A stretch of DNA of 64,000 nt from JBMNOU01 sp050943215 (GTDB taxonomy: Bacteria; Bacillota; Clostridia; Christensenellales; SZUA-584): contig JBMNOU010000002.1 of NCBI GenBank assembly GCA_050943215.1, positions 10,727 through 74,726 on the forward strand, in the 5' to 3' direction. A program made the position numbers and the translations under genes. The notes beneath the pieces are model-generated. The model ran no database searches and had not been told where the DNA came from. It was given only the letters and a program-made list of their open reading frames with translations. Each line of letters starts with the position of its first letter. Position 1 is the stretch's first letter. Positions 45,701-53,984 of the stretch are shown one piece after another.

Positions 45701-46271
45701 AATACAGGATTACGCGGAACTAAAAGAGCGAATGCAGACTCTGACAACCCAAAAGGATGATCTCAATAAAGCGGAACAGGATCTGCATGAACTGATTTCT
45801 TCTCTTTTAGACGAAATGAGGAAAGTTTTTAAAAGCAGTTTTGAGCAGATAAACAGGTATTTTCAGGAGACTTTTCAGGAATTGTTTGACGGAGGCAGGG
45901 CAGAGCTGCTGCTGGAAAACGATCAAGATATCATGGAATGCGGCATAGAAATTGTCGCGGAGCCACCCGGCAAAAAGCTGCAGAAGATATCACTTCTTTC
46001 GGGCGGGGAAAAAGCGCTTACCGCCATTTGTCTGCTTTTTGCGCTGCTCAAACTAAACCCGTCTCCTGTCTGCATACTCGATGAGATCGACGCAGCGCTG
46101 GATGAAGCCAACGTCAATAGGTTCTCTGAGTATTTGCAAAAATACGCGAAAAATATGCAGTTTATTGTGATAACACATAGAAAGGCCACGATGGTCGTAT
46201 GTGACAGCCTATATGGGTTTGCAATGGAAGAGAAGGGAATATCAAAGCTGTTGTCAGTACGGCTGGATTAA
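42717..46271 (+). CDS. smc: Chromosome segregation protein SMC
   Basis: Smc is the ATPase ring of bacterial condensin. The 1184 residues begin MFLKCIEMTGFKSFPEKT at a TTG codon; the ribosome binding site is weak. Walker A is GPNGSGKSN near 32. Two long coiled coils (about 170-500 and 670-1000) flank a hinge (about 505-660, with GRRIIGPFANVISVP and GGDVYHPGGTITGG). The C-terminal head has the signature SLLSGGEKALTAICLLFAL near 1080 and Walker B CILDEIDAALDEANV near 1115. ftsY follows at once; rnc, the usual upstream neighbour, is missing. Confidence 0.97.
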   Translation: MFLKCIEMTGFKSFPEKTVMHINGSITGVVGPNGSGKSNVSDAVRWVLGEQSAKTLRGSVMQDVIFAGTQKRSPRSFCEVSLIFDNSSSKINTAYSEIQVTRKLYRSGESEYYLNNVRCRLKDILSMFRDTGIGKEGYSIIGQGKIDDILSEKSTERRLIFEEASGIMKYRVRKEEAERKLERTRYNLIRIEDILNEQQLRIIPLKKQADDAAKYLELSERLKHLELNLFFYNYDKGQERIVKLRQSKEGLAEEREQKELLLKDIAERLNSEQQSAKQLEQAGDALSQKLSGSMAELEHIEGEIRLCSERTANMEKDSARVSQELAEAQAKTSAILESQTKNADRLRQIEQEVEKHRQFAKETNGQLMSLSSVFKDRMQIIETVQSDKVETIQKMADVKSTIFALREKEQNILQLKQETIKRLEQIEKQQEKNETALDRLKEDLALSESQGTEHLNAYNEKVFLKNRIIRQISEERNALDTARREFAACTSSVKILQDMKNSYDGYIDSVKKLMAAAREHSDIGRRIIGPFANVISVPQKYETAMETCLGAALQNIVVEDEYDAKHIISFLRKNNIGRVTFLPLKALTPRHLSDQERDVLLERGVLGVASEIISCDKTIKKAADFLLGRTVVVENSDTAIRIMRAYQYSFRAVTLGGDVYHPGGTITGGSIRKNRGGIVSRDRREEELKQRLEHLGNEVLENEKKLQKKLFEHDSLMAEIEAARKNLHDNELMIATGKEKLEALTISIYEMKKAADQLIQERETFDSNAAFVIKEIRELTALKQDIEQSTESKNNDYKQLEEEYKENAAAIEEMKNKLHDAEISIAELLKEKTALVRDNERLNREKQDIEKAGASRKETLRLNEQSIENLFIQKKEFTLLQQQRTALMDEIIKQQEDMHAKRDLVNKILIERNQSLTEIRKEISELTEKAMRLEFNIEKVEAGIQTAQNRLWDSYQLTYANALPHREEIDVSSAQTEVDNIKNRMRGLGSVNPNAIQDYAELKERMQTLTTQKDDLNKAEQDLHELISSLLDEMRKVFKSSFEQINRYFQETFQELFDGGRAELLLENDQDIMECGIEIVAEPPGKKLQKISLLSGGEKALTAICLLFALLKLNPSPVCILDEIDAALDEANVNRFSEYLQKYAKNMQFIVITHRKATMVVCDSLYGFAMEEKGISKLLSVRLD

Positions 46272-46281
46272 CGGTGAATAT

Positions 46282-47187
46282 ATGGACAGGAATATATTTG
46301 AAAAAATAAGAGGTGGATTAAAAAAGACAAGGGATAACTTTTCGTCGATGATCGGAGATGCGATCGCTTCTTTTAAAAAGATCGATGATGATTTCTATGA
46401 CGAGCTGGAAGAGACGCTTTTGCTGTGCGACATCGGCGTAGACGCATCTCGCCATATTATGGGAAATTTAAGGCAGCGTGTGAAAGAGCGCAAAATCACA
46501 GTGCCTTTGGATGTCAAAGAAGTGCTGAAAGACATTATTACAGACATGCTGACTTTCGACGAAGCAGATCTTAAGTACCCGTGCGTGATGCTTATTGTGG
46601 GTGTCAACGGTGTCGGGAAGACAACCGCTATCGGAAAAATGGCGCATTATTATAAATCCGTTGGCAAAAGCGTATCCCTTGCGGCGGCGGATACTTTCCG
46701 GGCCGCGGCTGCCGAACAGCTGAGTCAATGGGGGGAAAGGTCAGGCGCAAGGGTCGTAAAATATGCAGAAGGTGCGGATCCTGCTGCAGTTGTATATGAT
46801 GCAATCGATTCTGCAAAGCATAGAAACATCGACCTTTTAATATGCGATACGGCAGGGCGTCTGCATAATAAAAAGAACCTGATGAATGAGCTTTCCAAGA
46901 TCAACCGCGTAATCGATAAGTCATACAGCGAGGCAGAGAAAAGGGTATACCTCGTTGTTGACGCAACGACTGGGCAAAACGCCGTTGCGCAAGCGAGGGA
47001 ATTTAAACAGGTAACGGATCTTTCAGGGCTTATACTGACAAAGATTGATGGAACAGCAAAGGGCGGCATCGTTTGTGCAATATGCAATGAACTGAAACTC
47101 CCTGTCGTTTTTGTAGGTGTCGGTGAAGGTATTGAAGATCTGCAGCCTTTTGACGCAAAAGCGTTTGCAAAAAGCCTGATTGAATAA
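46282..47187 (+). CDS. ftsY: Signal recognition particle receptor FtsY
   Basis: FtsY is the membrane-associated GTPase that receives SRP-ribosome complexes. From ATG 46282 (GGTGA upstream) it has 301 residues, the short Firmicute form without an acidic A domain. An N-domain of helices is followed by the G domain: GVNGVGKTTAIGK near 103, AADTFRAAAAEQL near 133, DTAGRLHNKKNLM near 188, TKIDGTAKGG near 252 and the closing GVGEGIEDLQPFD. It lies 10 bases after smc. Confidence 0.97.
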   Translation: MDRNIFEKIRGGLKKTRDNFSSMIGDAIASFKKIDDDFYDELEETLLLCDIGVDASRHIMGNLRQRVKERKITVPLDVKEVLKDIITDMLTFDEADLKYPCVMLIVGVNGVGKTTAIGKMAHYYKSVGKSVSLAAADTFRAAAAEQLSQWGERSGARVVKYAEGADPAAVVYDAIDSAKHRNIDLLICDTAGRLHNKKNLMNELSKINRVIDKSYSEAEKRVYLVVDATTGQNAVAQAREFKQVTDLSGLILTKIDGTAKGGIVCAICNELKLPVVFVGVGEGIEDLQPFDAKAFAKSLIE

Positions 47188-47192
47188 AATTG

Positions 47193-47221
47193 TTGACAAC
47201 ATAACGTCTACGGTATACTAT
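47193..47221 (+). promoter_or_regulatory. Predicted promoter of the ylxM-ffh operon
   Basis: TTGACA (47193-47198) is followed at 17 bases by TACTAT (47216-47221), or at 15 bases by TATACT (47214-47219). It sits just after the ftsY stop. Confidence 0.6.
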
Positions 47222-47257
47222 GGCTGTGAAGTTATTTAACTTTACAGTATTTTATGG

Positions 47258-47605
47258 TTGTATGTAGATATGGGAATAGATTTTGAAACGGTATTGTTGC
47301 TTGATACATATGCGGGGCTGCTGACAGAAAAACAGCTCAGGCTCTGCGATATGTATTATAATCAGGATTATTCGTTATCCGAGATCGCTAATATCGAGCA
47401 TACGACAAGGCAGGCAGCCAGAGATGGCATCGGTAAGGCACGGCAAAAACTGATGGCATACGAAAGCTGCCTTGGTTTGTGTAGCAAGCGAAAAAAGACA
47501 TTAAACGCACTGAAAAGAGCGCAGGCATTTGGGCATCAAGAGCCAGGCTTAATAAAGGCATTAGAAGAGATAGCTGATATTTGGAGGGGCACGAATGGCG
47601 TTTGA
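47258..47605 (+). CDS. ylxM: YlxM/p13-type DNA-binding SRP accessory protein
   Basis: This small helix-turn-helix protein of 111-115 residues is encoded before ffh in Firmicutes. In streptococci it binds the SRP and regulates its GTPase cycle. It shows DTYAGLLTEKQLRLCDMYYNQDYSLSEIANIEHTTRQAARDGI across about 12-56, a sigma-70 region-4-like fold. The start is either TTG 47258 or ATG 47270; neither has a clear ribosome binding site. It overlaps ffh by 11 bases. Confidence 0.9.
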   Translation: MYVDMGIDFETVLLLDTYAGLLTEKQLRLCDMYYNQDYSLSEIANIEHTTRQAARDGIGKARQKLMAYESCLGLCSKRKKTLNALKRAQAFGHQEPGLIKALEEIADIWRGTNGV

Positions 47606-48911
47606 AGGACTTGCGGAAAGACTGCAGCATGTCTTTTCTAAACTGACCAACAGAGGAAAGCTGACCGAAGCTGAAGTAAAAGCGGCGATGAGAGAGGTCA
47701 AGCTTGTTCTGCTTGAAGCAGACGTCAACTTTAAAGTGGTCAAAAACTTTATACAGAATGTGACGGACAGAGCGGTCGGAGAAGAGGTGCTAAAGAGCCT
47801 TACGCCGGGGCAGCAGGTGATTAAAATTGTGCGAGACGAGATGGTCAAAGTACTTGGCGAAAAACATGTGTCTGTACAGTTTGCATCCGAGCCGCCTACT
47901 ATCATGATGGTATGCGGTCTGCAGGGATCCGGTAAGACAACGATGTGTGGCAAGCTTGCCAAAATGTGGACAAAAACCGGAAAATCCGTAATGCTTGCGG
48001 CACTGGATATCTACAGGCCCGCGGCGATCAAACAGCTTGAGATTGTAGCGGGGAAGGCAGGTGCTTTGTTTTTTGAAAAAGGCCAGCAAGACCCTGTAAA
48101 ATCCGCGAAACAGGCTGTTGCAGCCGCACAGAGCAAGCTCGTTGACGTACTGATACTCGACACAGCCGGTCGGCTCCATATCGACGAAGAGATGATGAAA
48201 GAGGTTAAAAATATCGCCGCTGCTGTTAAACCGCACGAAAAACTGCTTGTCATCGACGCAATGACCGGGCAGGATGCGGTCAATGCGGCGGCTGAGTTTA
48301 ACGAAAGTCTTGAACTTGACGGTGTTGTTTTAACCAAGCTGGATGGTGATACCAGAGGCGGCGCAGCAATATCCGTTAAGGCAGTTACCGGAAAACCCAT
48401 CAAATTTGCAGGTGTCGGCGAAAAGCTTGACGATATCGAGGTGTTTCATCCGGATCGTATGGCGGGGCGTATACTTGGCATGGGCGATGTGCTATCGCTG
48501 ATAGAAAAAGCCGAGCAGTCTTTTGAAGCGGATAAAGTAGCGGCGCTTGAGAAAAAGCTTCGCAAGGCGGAATTTACGCTGGAAGATTTTTTAGATCAGA
48601 TGGGTCAGATCAAGAATATGGGAAATCTCGGTGATATGCTAAAAATGCTGCCGGGCGGAAGCAAGCTATCCGGGGTGCAGCTTGACGATAGGCAAATGGC
48701 TAGGACCGAGGCGATCATCCAGTCAATGACGCCCGAAGAAAGGAGAAAACCGTCGATAATCGGAGGCAGCCGGAAAAAGCGAATCGCCAAAGGTAGCGGA
48801 ACTAAAGTACAGGATGTTAACAGGCTTTTGACTCAATTTGAACAGATGACAAAGATGATTAAAAGCATGACAAAACGCGGAAGAGCCGGCATGATAAACA
48901 TGCCGTTCTGA
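47595..48911 (+). CDS. ffh: Signal recognition particle protein Ffh
   Basis: This SRP GTPase has 438 residues. It starts MAFEGLAERLQHVFSKLTNRGKLTE and has GLQGSGKTTMCGKLA near 107, DIYRPAAIKQL near 137, DTAGRLHIDEEMM near 188, TKLDGDTRGG near 246 and the Met-rich M domain from about 300, with the signal-sequence groove and RNA-binding part (GSGTKVQDVNRLLTQFEQM near 397). The GGAGGG ribosome binding site is inside ylxM. Confidence 0.97.
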   Translation: MAFEGLAERLQHVFSKLTNRGKLTEAEVKAAMREVKLVLLEADVNFKVVKNFIQNVTDRAVGEEVLKSLTPGQQVIKIVRDEMVKVLGEKHVSVQFASEPPTIMMVCGLQGSGKTTMCGKLAKMWTKTGKSVMLAALDIYRPAAIKQLEIVAGKAGALFFEKGQQDPVKSAKQAVAAAQSKLVDVLILDTAGRLHIDEEMMKEVKNIAAAVKPHEKLLVIDAMTGQDAVNAAAEFNESLELDGVVLTKLDGDTRGGAAISVKAVTGKPIKFAGVGEKLDDIEVFHPDRMAGRILGMGDVLSLIEKAEQSFEADKVAALEKKLRKAEFTLEDFLDQMGQIKNMGNLGDMLKMLPGGSKLSGVQLDDRQMARTEAIIQSMTPEERRKPSIIGGSRKKRIAKGSGTKVQDVNRLLTQFEQMTKMIKSMTKRGRAGMINMPF

Positions 48912-48931
48912 TAATAAATTTGGAGGAAAAC

Positions 48932-49171
48932 ATGGCAGTAAAGATCAGATTAAAAAGAATTGGTGCAAAAAAAGATCCATTTTACAGGATCGTGGTTGCG
49001 GACGCGAGATCCCCAAGAGACGGGCGGTTTATTGAGGAACTTGGTAATTATGACCCGATGTCAAAAAAATGCGTTGTAGACGGAGAAAAGGCCCAAGATT
49101 GGATCAAAAAAGGAGCACAGCCAACAGAAACAGTTCGGTCACTTCTGAAGAAAAATGGCGTATTGCAATAG
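48932..49171 (+). CDS. rpsP: 30S ribosomal protein S16
   Basis: From ATG 48932 (GGAGGAAAAC before it) the protein has 79 residues, the usual size: MAVKIRLKRIGAKKDPFYRI, RSPRDGRFIEELGNYDP and the QPTETVRSLLKKNG end. The TTG at 48920 is inside the ribosome binding region and is rejected. The gene order ffh-rpsP-khpA-rimM-trmD is standard. Confidence 0.96.
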   Translation: MAVKIRLKRIGAKKDPFYRIVVADARSPRDGRFIEELGNYDPMSKKCVVDGEKAQDWIKKGAQPTETVRSLLKKNGVLQ

Positions 49172-49183
49172 TTGGAGATTTAT

Positions 49184-49420
49184 ATGATAGAGCTTGTAAA
49201 ATACATCGCGCAATCGCTTGTGGATAAACCGGAAGAGGTTAAAGTTACTAAGATCGAAAACGAAAAATCATTCATACTTGAACTTTCCGTCATGCCTGAC
49301 GATATGGGTAAGGTGATCGGAAAGCAAGGCAGGATCGCAAAAGCTATCCGTACCGTTGTAAAAGCGGCTTCTTCTAGATCAAAGAAGAAATATGTGGTTG
49401 AGATTGTCGAACATGATTGA
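49184..49420 (+). CDS. khpA: KhpA KH-domain RNA-binding protein
   Basis: A single KH domain of 78 residues: MIELVKYIAQSLVDKPEEV, then the GxxG loop in GKVIGKQGRIAKAIRTVVKA near 48. KhpA pairs with KhpB/Jag and affects RNA metabolism and cell-envelope growth in Firmicutes. ATG 49184 is chosen over TTG 49172 because GGAGA lies between them. Its end overlaps the start of rimM. Confidence 0.92.
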   Translation: MIELVKYIAQSLVDKPEEVKVTKIENEKSFILELSVMPDDMGKVIGKQGRIAKAIRTVVKAASSRSKKKYVVEIVEHD

Positions 49421-49925
49421 GATCGCAAAGATCGTAAAAGCGCAGGGTATAGGCGGTGAACTAAAGACCCATCTTTTTTCTGAAAACTACGAAGAATTCA
49501 GCAAAAGAGGATTTGCCTACTTAAGACAGGGCGGCATAGATAAGCGGATCACTTATGAAACGGTGAGAACCGCGCCACCGTATGTATATCTTCGCATAGA
49601 CGGTATCAATACCAGAAACGACGCCGAGGAATTGCAAGGCGTTTTTCTGTATCTAGACAGGAAAGATTTTGCTGCACTGGGCGAAGGTGAATACTATGTA
49701 TGCGATCTTTTAGGACTGACTGTCGTTGACAAAAAAGGGGAAAAGCTTGGACAGATAAAGGATGTTTTGCAGTATGGCGCGGCGGATGTCTATGTTGTGG
49801 ATGGTGAGAGAGGTTTTATGTTTCCGGCACTCAAGCGTGTGATAGACAAAGTGGATATCCGGCAAGGTATTATCCTGGTAAATAGTGAAACGCTCGCAGA
49901 GGTGGCAGTATATGATGACGTATAA
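49413..49925 (+). CDS. rimM: Ribosome maturation factor RimM
   Basis: RimM helps mature the 30S head and binds S19. From ATG 49413 it has 170 residues: MIEIAKIVKAQGIGGELKTH, LRIDGINTRNDAEELQGVFLYLDR near 58, then a PRC-barrel domain (EYYVCDLLGLTVVDKKGEKLG near 95). The N-terminus matches the family, unlike the longer frame from 49392. It overlaps khpA by 8 bases and trmD by 14. Confidence 0.95.
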   Translation: MIEIAKIVKAQGIGGELKTHLFSENYEEFSKRGFAYLRQGGIDKRITYETVRTAPPYVYLRIDGINTRNDAEELQGVFLYLDRKDFAALGEGEYYVCDLLGLTVVDKKGEKLGQIKDVLQYGAADVYVVDGERGFMFPALKRVIDKVDIRQGIILVNSETLAEVAVYDDV

Positions 49926-50637
49926 TGTCCTGACGCTTTTTCCCGAGATGTTTTCATCGGTATCCCAATCAAGCATATGGCGAAAAGCAATAGAGTTAAA
50001 TAAAGCGGCGGTTAACACCGTGGATATTCGTGATTATTCAAAAGATAAGCACCGGCGTGCGGACGATTATCCGTTTGGGGGCGGGTCAGGAATGGTGCTA
50101 AAGCCCGAACCGATACATGCGTGTTTTGAAGGGATCGTGTCAGTTTGCACGGCGCCGTATCTTAATATTTACATGTCCCCGGGAGGTAAACCGCTAACAC
50201 ACCATCTTGTTCTAGACCTTATGGAATACGCCAGCCTTAACATACTTTGCGGACATTACGAGGGCGTAGATGCACGCGTATTGGATAGGCATGTTGATAT
50301 GGAAATTTCCATCGGCGATTTTGTGTTGACAGGCGGAGAGCTTGCCGCAATGGTACTTATCGATGCATGTATCCGCCATATCGAGGGTGTACTCGGGAAT
50401 AATGAATCAGTAATTGACGAATCGTTTTCTGATGCACTGCTTGAGCACCCTCAATATACCCGGCCAGCCGTTTTTGAGGATAGCGCTATACCCGAGGTGC
50501 TGTTATCCGGACACCACGAGAACGTAGCAGCTTATAGGCGGTGCATGTCGCTGTATGAAACGGCTATGAAGCGCCCTGATTTGCTGTCAAAAACAATACT
50601 GTCAAAGGAAGACATAGAATATATCACACAAAAATAG
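49912..50637 (+). CDS. trmD: tRNA (guanine37-N1)-methyltransferase
   Basis: TrmD makes m1G37 in tRNAs reading CNN codons and keeps the reading frame. From ATG 49912 it has 241 residues: MMTYNVLTLFPEMFSS, RRADDYPFGGGSGMVLKPEPI near 46, the trefoil-knot cofactor loop LCGHYEGVDARVLD near 111, and EISIGDFVLTGGELAAMV near 130. The RimM gene overlaps its start. rplS, the usual next gene, is absent; a terminator follows. Confidence 0.96.
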   Translation: MMTYNVLTLFPEMFSSVSQSSIWRKAIELNKAAVNTVDIRDYSKDKHRRADDYPFGGGSGMVLKPEPIHACFEGIVSVCTAPYLNIYMSPGGKPLTHHLVLDLMEYASLNILCGHYEGVDARVLDRHVDMEISIGDFVLTGGELAAMVLIDACIRHIEGVLGNNESVIDESFSDALLEHPQYTRPAVFEDSAIPEVLLSGHHENVAAYRRCMSLYETAMKRPDLLSKTILSKEDIEYITQK

Positions 50638-50676
50638 CCTGCAGACATCCGGGTTATGTCGTATAAGGCTTTTTTT
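50636..50676 (+). terminator. Terminator of the ffh-trmD operon
   Basis: AGCCT (50636-50640) pairs with AGGCT (50666-50670), and GACAT with ATGTC inside it, followed by a T-tract to 50676. It overlaps the trmD stop codon. Confidence 0.8.
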
Positions 50677-50726
50677 GGATGAAGTGCGGTATAGTATATT
50701 AAATCCTTTTGACAAAAGGGGTTATT

Positions 50727-51890
50727 TTGGCAAAGTTTATAATCGTAGTGATGGATAGTGTGGGCATCGGTGCTCTGCCTGATGCGGACAAATACGGAGA
50801 CGCTGGGTCTGACACGCTAGGACATATCATCCAGCAGTATAAAGATATTCGACTGAAGAATCTATCGCGCCTCGGTATGTGCAAACTTAAAGACCTGCCA
50901 TGCAGCGGAGACATCATCGGAGCATACGGCAAAAGTGCAGAAATATTTCCGGGTAAAGACACGACGGGAGGGCATTTTGAGATTGCGGGGCTTGTGCTAG
51001 ATAAACCGTTTCCGACATTCCCGTATGGTTTTCCAAAAAGTTTTATTAATGCGTTTGAACAGACCGTTGGCCGAAAAACGATAGGCAATTATCCGGCGTC
51101 GGGGACGCAGATTATACAAAGCCTGGGGAGGCATCATGTAGAGACGGGCGATTTGATCGTTTACACTTCGGCGGACAGCGTGTTTCAAATAGCCGCACAC
51201 GAGACGGTTGTGCCACTTAAAGAACAATACGCTATCTGCCAAAAAGCAAGAGACATGCTGACGGGAGACATGGCTGTTGGGCGGGTTATATGCCGTCCGT
51301 TCACCGGCGAAAAAGGAAACTATACAAGGACGAAAAACCGAAAGGACTTTTCGATTAATCCACCTGGAAGGACGATATTGACCGCTGCTAAAGATTCTGG
51401 CCTCGAGGTTGCAGGCGTTGGCAAAATAGAGGATATTTTTGCAAACGTCGGGCTTACAAAGAGCAACCATACCACGGATAACGATTCTGGCATATCGGCA
51501 ACGATTGATTATATCCGGCAGGACTTTGACGGGCTTGTATTTTCGAATCTTGTTGATTTTGATATGCTTTATGGGCACAGAAACAACACACCTGGTTACA
51601 AACAGGCCCTTGAAGCATTAGATCAAAGGATTCCGGAGATACTCGATGCGCTATTTGCTAACGATATTATAATTTTTACTGCGGACCATGGATGCGATCC
51701 GACCACGGAGAGTACGGATCATTCGCGTGAATATGTGCCCATACTAGTTTACGGCCAAAACGTGATTGCCGGAGTGGATATAGGCACGCGTAGGTCTTTT
51801 TCAGATATCGCCGCAACTGCAGCTGAGTTTTTCAATATTAGCGACTGGAACACTGGCGAGTCGTTTTATCAACAAATTATTAAGAGGTGA
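50727..51890 (+). CDS. deoB: Phosphopentomutase
   Basis: DeoB interconverts ribose-1- and ribose-5-phosphate (also deoxyribose). TTG 50727 is preferred: AAGGGG lies 6 bases upstream and the product then begins MAKFIIVVMDSVGIGALPDA, like the family; it has 387 residues. The metal-binding and catalytic motifs are DSVGIG, KDTTGGHFE near 84 with the phosphorylated Thr, GKIEDIFAN near 238, NLVDFDMLYGHRN near 278 and TADHGCDPT near 321. It is coupled to purine nucleoside phosphorylase, which delivers the pentose-1-phosphate. Confidence 0.95.
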   Translation: MAKFIIVVMDSVGIGALPDADKYGDAGSDTLGHIIQQYKDIRLKNLSRLGMCKLKDLPCSGDIIGAYGKSAEIFPGKDTTGGHFEIAGLVLDKPFPTFPYGFPKSFINAFEQTVGRKTIGNYPASGTQIIQSLGRHHVETGDLIVYTSADSVFQIAAHETVVPLKEQYAICQKARDMLTGDMAVGRVICRPFTGEKGNYTRTKNRKDFSINPPGRTILTAAKDSGLEVAGVGKIEDIFANVGLTKSNHTTDNDSGISATIDYIRQDFDGLVFSNLVDFDMLYGHRNNTPGYKQALEALDQRIPEILDALFANDIIIFTADHGCDPTTESTDHSREYVPILVYGQNVIAGVDIGTRRSFSDIAATAAEFFNISDWNTGESFYQQIIKR

Positions 51891-51895
51891 ATGCT

Positions 51896-52714
51896 ATGAC
51901 GATGGACAGAATCAATCAGGCCTATGCATTTTTAAGCAGCAAAATCGGTCAAAGTCCAAAGATTTGCGTCGTACTGGGCAGCGGACTTGGCGGATACGCC
52001 GATACAATCTCAAAACCGGTATCGGTCGCATACAAGGACATACCCGGATTTCCAGTATCGACGGTAAAAGGACATGCGGGGCAGCTGATCTTCGGGCAGC
52101 AGTTTGGAGTGAACATCGTCTGCATGCAGGGCCGATTTCATTGCTACGAGGGTTATACTCCGGACGAGACAGTTATTCCTTTGCGCGCGCTCATTAAGCT
52201 CGGAGTTAAAACGTTGCTGATCACCAACGCAGCAGGCGGCATCAATACAACGTATAGGCCGGGTGATATAATGATCATAAAAGATCATATCAACTTCACA
52301 TTTTTAAATCCTCTTGCCGGTCCGAATATGAGCGAATTTGGCCCACGGTTTCCCGATATGACTTATGCGTATGAAAAAAAGCTTATCGATGCGCTGAAAG
52401 AAGCGGCTAAAGAAGACGATATAGAGGTCCGTACGGGTGTTTACGCTATGATGAAAGGGCCCTCGTTTGAGACGCCGGCCGAAATCAAAGCACTCCGCCT
52501 GCTTGGCGCAGACGCGGTGGGTATGTCATCCGTACCCGAAATTATTGCCGCAGCTCACGCGGGTGTATCCTCCGCTGCACTCTCGTGCATTACAAATATG
52601 GCAGCGGGCATACTTGATCAGCCATTAACGCACAAAGAGGTCATGGAAACGGGTGAAATTGCTGCAGGCAAAATCAAAACTATTATTGACGGTTTTATTA
52701 AAAAAACGATATAA
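51896..52714 (+). CDS. punA: Purine-nucleoside phosphorylase, trimeric type
   Basis: PNP splits inosine and guanosine to base and ribose-1-phosphate. From ATG 51896 (AAGAGG upstream) it has 272 residues: VVLGSGLGGYAD near 26, GHAGQLIFGQ near 59, MQGRFHCYEGY near 76, LLITNAAGGINTTYRPGDIMII near 106 and GVYAMMKGPSFETPAEI near 183. The size and the NAAGG motif mark the trimeric class I type. Together with deoB it forms a nucleoside salvage pair. Confidence 0.94.
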   Translation: MTMDRINQAYAFLSSKIGQSPKICVVLGSGLGGYADTISKPVSVAYKDIPGFPVSTVKGHAGQLIFGQQFGVNIVCMQGRFHCYEGYTPDETVIPLRALIKLGVKTLLITNAAGGINTTYRPGDIMIIKDHINFTFLNPLAGPNMSEFGPRFPDMTYAYEKKLIDALKEAAKEDDIEVRTGVYAMMKGPSFETPAEIKALRLLGADAVGMSSVPEIIAAAHAGVSSAALSCITNMAAGILDQPLTHKEVMETGEIAAGKIKTIIDGFIKKTI

Positions 52715-52810
52715 GAAAATGAGTCCAACGGCTTTTTCTTTTCTCTCTTTGCAGAATATATCATCTTTATACGGGAGAAACTAACAAAAACAATAAAGGG
52801 CGGACCGGTG

Positions 52811-53950
52811 ATGAAAAAAATAATTGTTTTGTTGGTTTTATTGATAATATTCGTATTCCCAAACGCCGCATTTGCAGAAGGGGAGGCAAGCCAGGCAAAA
52901 AGCTATATCCTTATCGATGCAGGGTCGGGAAATGTACTTAAGGAACAGAATGCCGATGAACAGCGTGACTGTGCCAGCTTGGTTAAGGTGATGTCACTGC
53001 TGCTCTTTTTTGAGTCAGAACAAAATGGAAGGGTTTCTTTGACAGATACGGTGACAATTAGCCAGCATGCGGCATCGATGGGTGGTACGCAGGTGTTTTT
53101 GGACGTCAATACAACGCATACTATCGGGGATCTGCTAAAGGCTGTTATCGTTTGTAGTGCTAATGATGCGGCTGCCGCTTTGGCCGAGAAGATAGCGGGC
53201 AGCGAAGAAGCGTTTGTAGAAATGATGAATAAAAAAGCAAATGTACTTGGTATCGGAGCGAAATTTGTCAACTCAACGGGGCTGAGTGCTGAGGGGCAGA
53301 CGATGAGCGCCCGTGACGTGGCAACCGTTTGTCGAGAGCTTGTAAAGTATGACCAGCTATATAATTGGAGTAGGATCTGGATGGATAACTATGTTCATCC
53401 GGATGGCAGAGAAACCGAAATGGTCAACACAAACCGTCTTGTAAAGTACTATGATGGGTGCGATGGTATATGCACGGGTTCTTCGCCTACTGCGGGGTAT
53501 TGTTTAGCCGCCACTGTCAGCAGAAGCGGCGGGAGGTTCATCTACGTATCATTGGGTTCTCCAAACAGCAGCGCAAGGTTTGACGAGGCGGGAAATGCGT
53601 TTGATTATGCTTATGCCGGATTCACCGCCAAGACAATTGTCCGGGAAGGGCAGCAGCTTGCTGAAAATCTTGAAGTTATTGGGGGTACAAAGTCGTATGT
53701 CAGCGTATATGCGGGCAAGAGTTTCTCAGCTTTGATTGAAAAAGGAAAAGAAAATTTTCTCGAGAAAGAGCTTGTGCTGCTAGAAAATGTTACCGCGCCG
53801 CTTGAGGAAGGCGCTGTGATTGGATATCTGCGCATTATATTTGACGGAAAAGAGATCGGCCGAGTGGATGCAGTGGTAAAGCAAAAGATAGAGGTGCTTA
53901 ATTTCAGTAATTCGCTGAAACGTATATTAACCTGGTGGCTTTTCGCATAA
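52811..53950 (+). CDS. DacF-like D-alanyl-D-alanine carboxypeptidase with altered KTG motif
   Basis: This is a secreted peptidase S11 (low-molecular-weight PBP) protein of 379 residues. It has a signal peptide (about 1-22, cut near FAEGEA), the SxxK motif as SLVK near 56, the SxN motif as SAN near 116, and the DacA/DacF C-terminal beta domain from about 280. A C-terminal amphipathic helix (SLKRILTWWLF) would bind the membrane. At the third active-site motif, normally KTG, it reads CTG (53471-53479). Lys there orients the substrate carboxylate, so activity may be lost or altered. The family call is firm, the activity open. Confidence 0.85.
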   Translation: MKKIIVLLVLLIIFVFPNAAFAEGEASQAKSYILIDAGSGNVLKEQNADEQRDCASLVKVMSLLLFFESEQNGRVSLTDTVTISQHAASMGGTQVFLDVNTTHTIGDLLKAVIVCSANDAAAALAEKIAGSEEAFVEMMNKKANVLGIGAKFVNSTGLSAEGQTMSARDVATVCRELVKYDQLYNWSRIWMDNYVHPDGRETEMVNTNRLVKYYDGCDGICTGSSPTAGYCLAATVSRSGGRFIYVSLGSPNSSARFDEAGNAFDYAYAGFTAKTIVREGQQLAENLEVIGGTKSYVSVYAGKSFSALIEKGKENFLEKELVLLENVTAPLEEGAVIGYLRIIFDGKEIGRVDAVVKQKIEVLNFSNSLKRILTWWLFA

Positions 53951-53954
53951 GCCG

Positions 53955-53984
53955 TTGACACGATATAGATACCTCCTGTAAAAT
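53955..53984 (+). promoter_or_regulatory. Predicted promoter of surE
   Basis: TTGACA (53955-53960), an 18-base spacer and TAAAAT (53979-53984) lie just after the carboxypeptidase stop. Transcription would start near 53991. Confidence 0.55.

Noticed and set aside
50997..51578. 193-codon open frame on the minus strand
   Set aside because: It is antisense to deoB; no motif.
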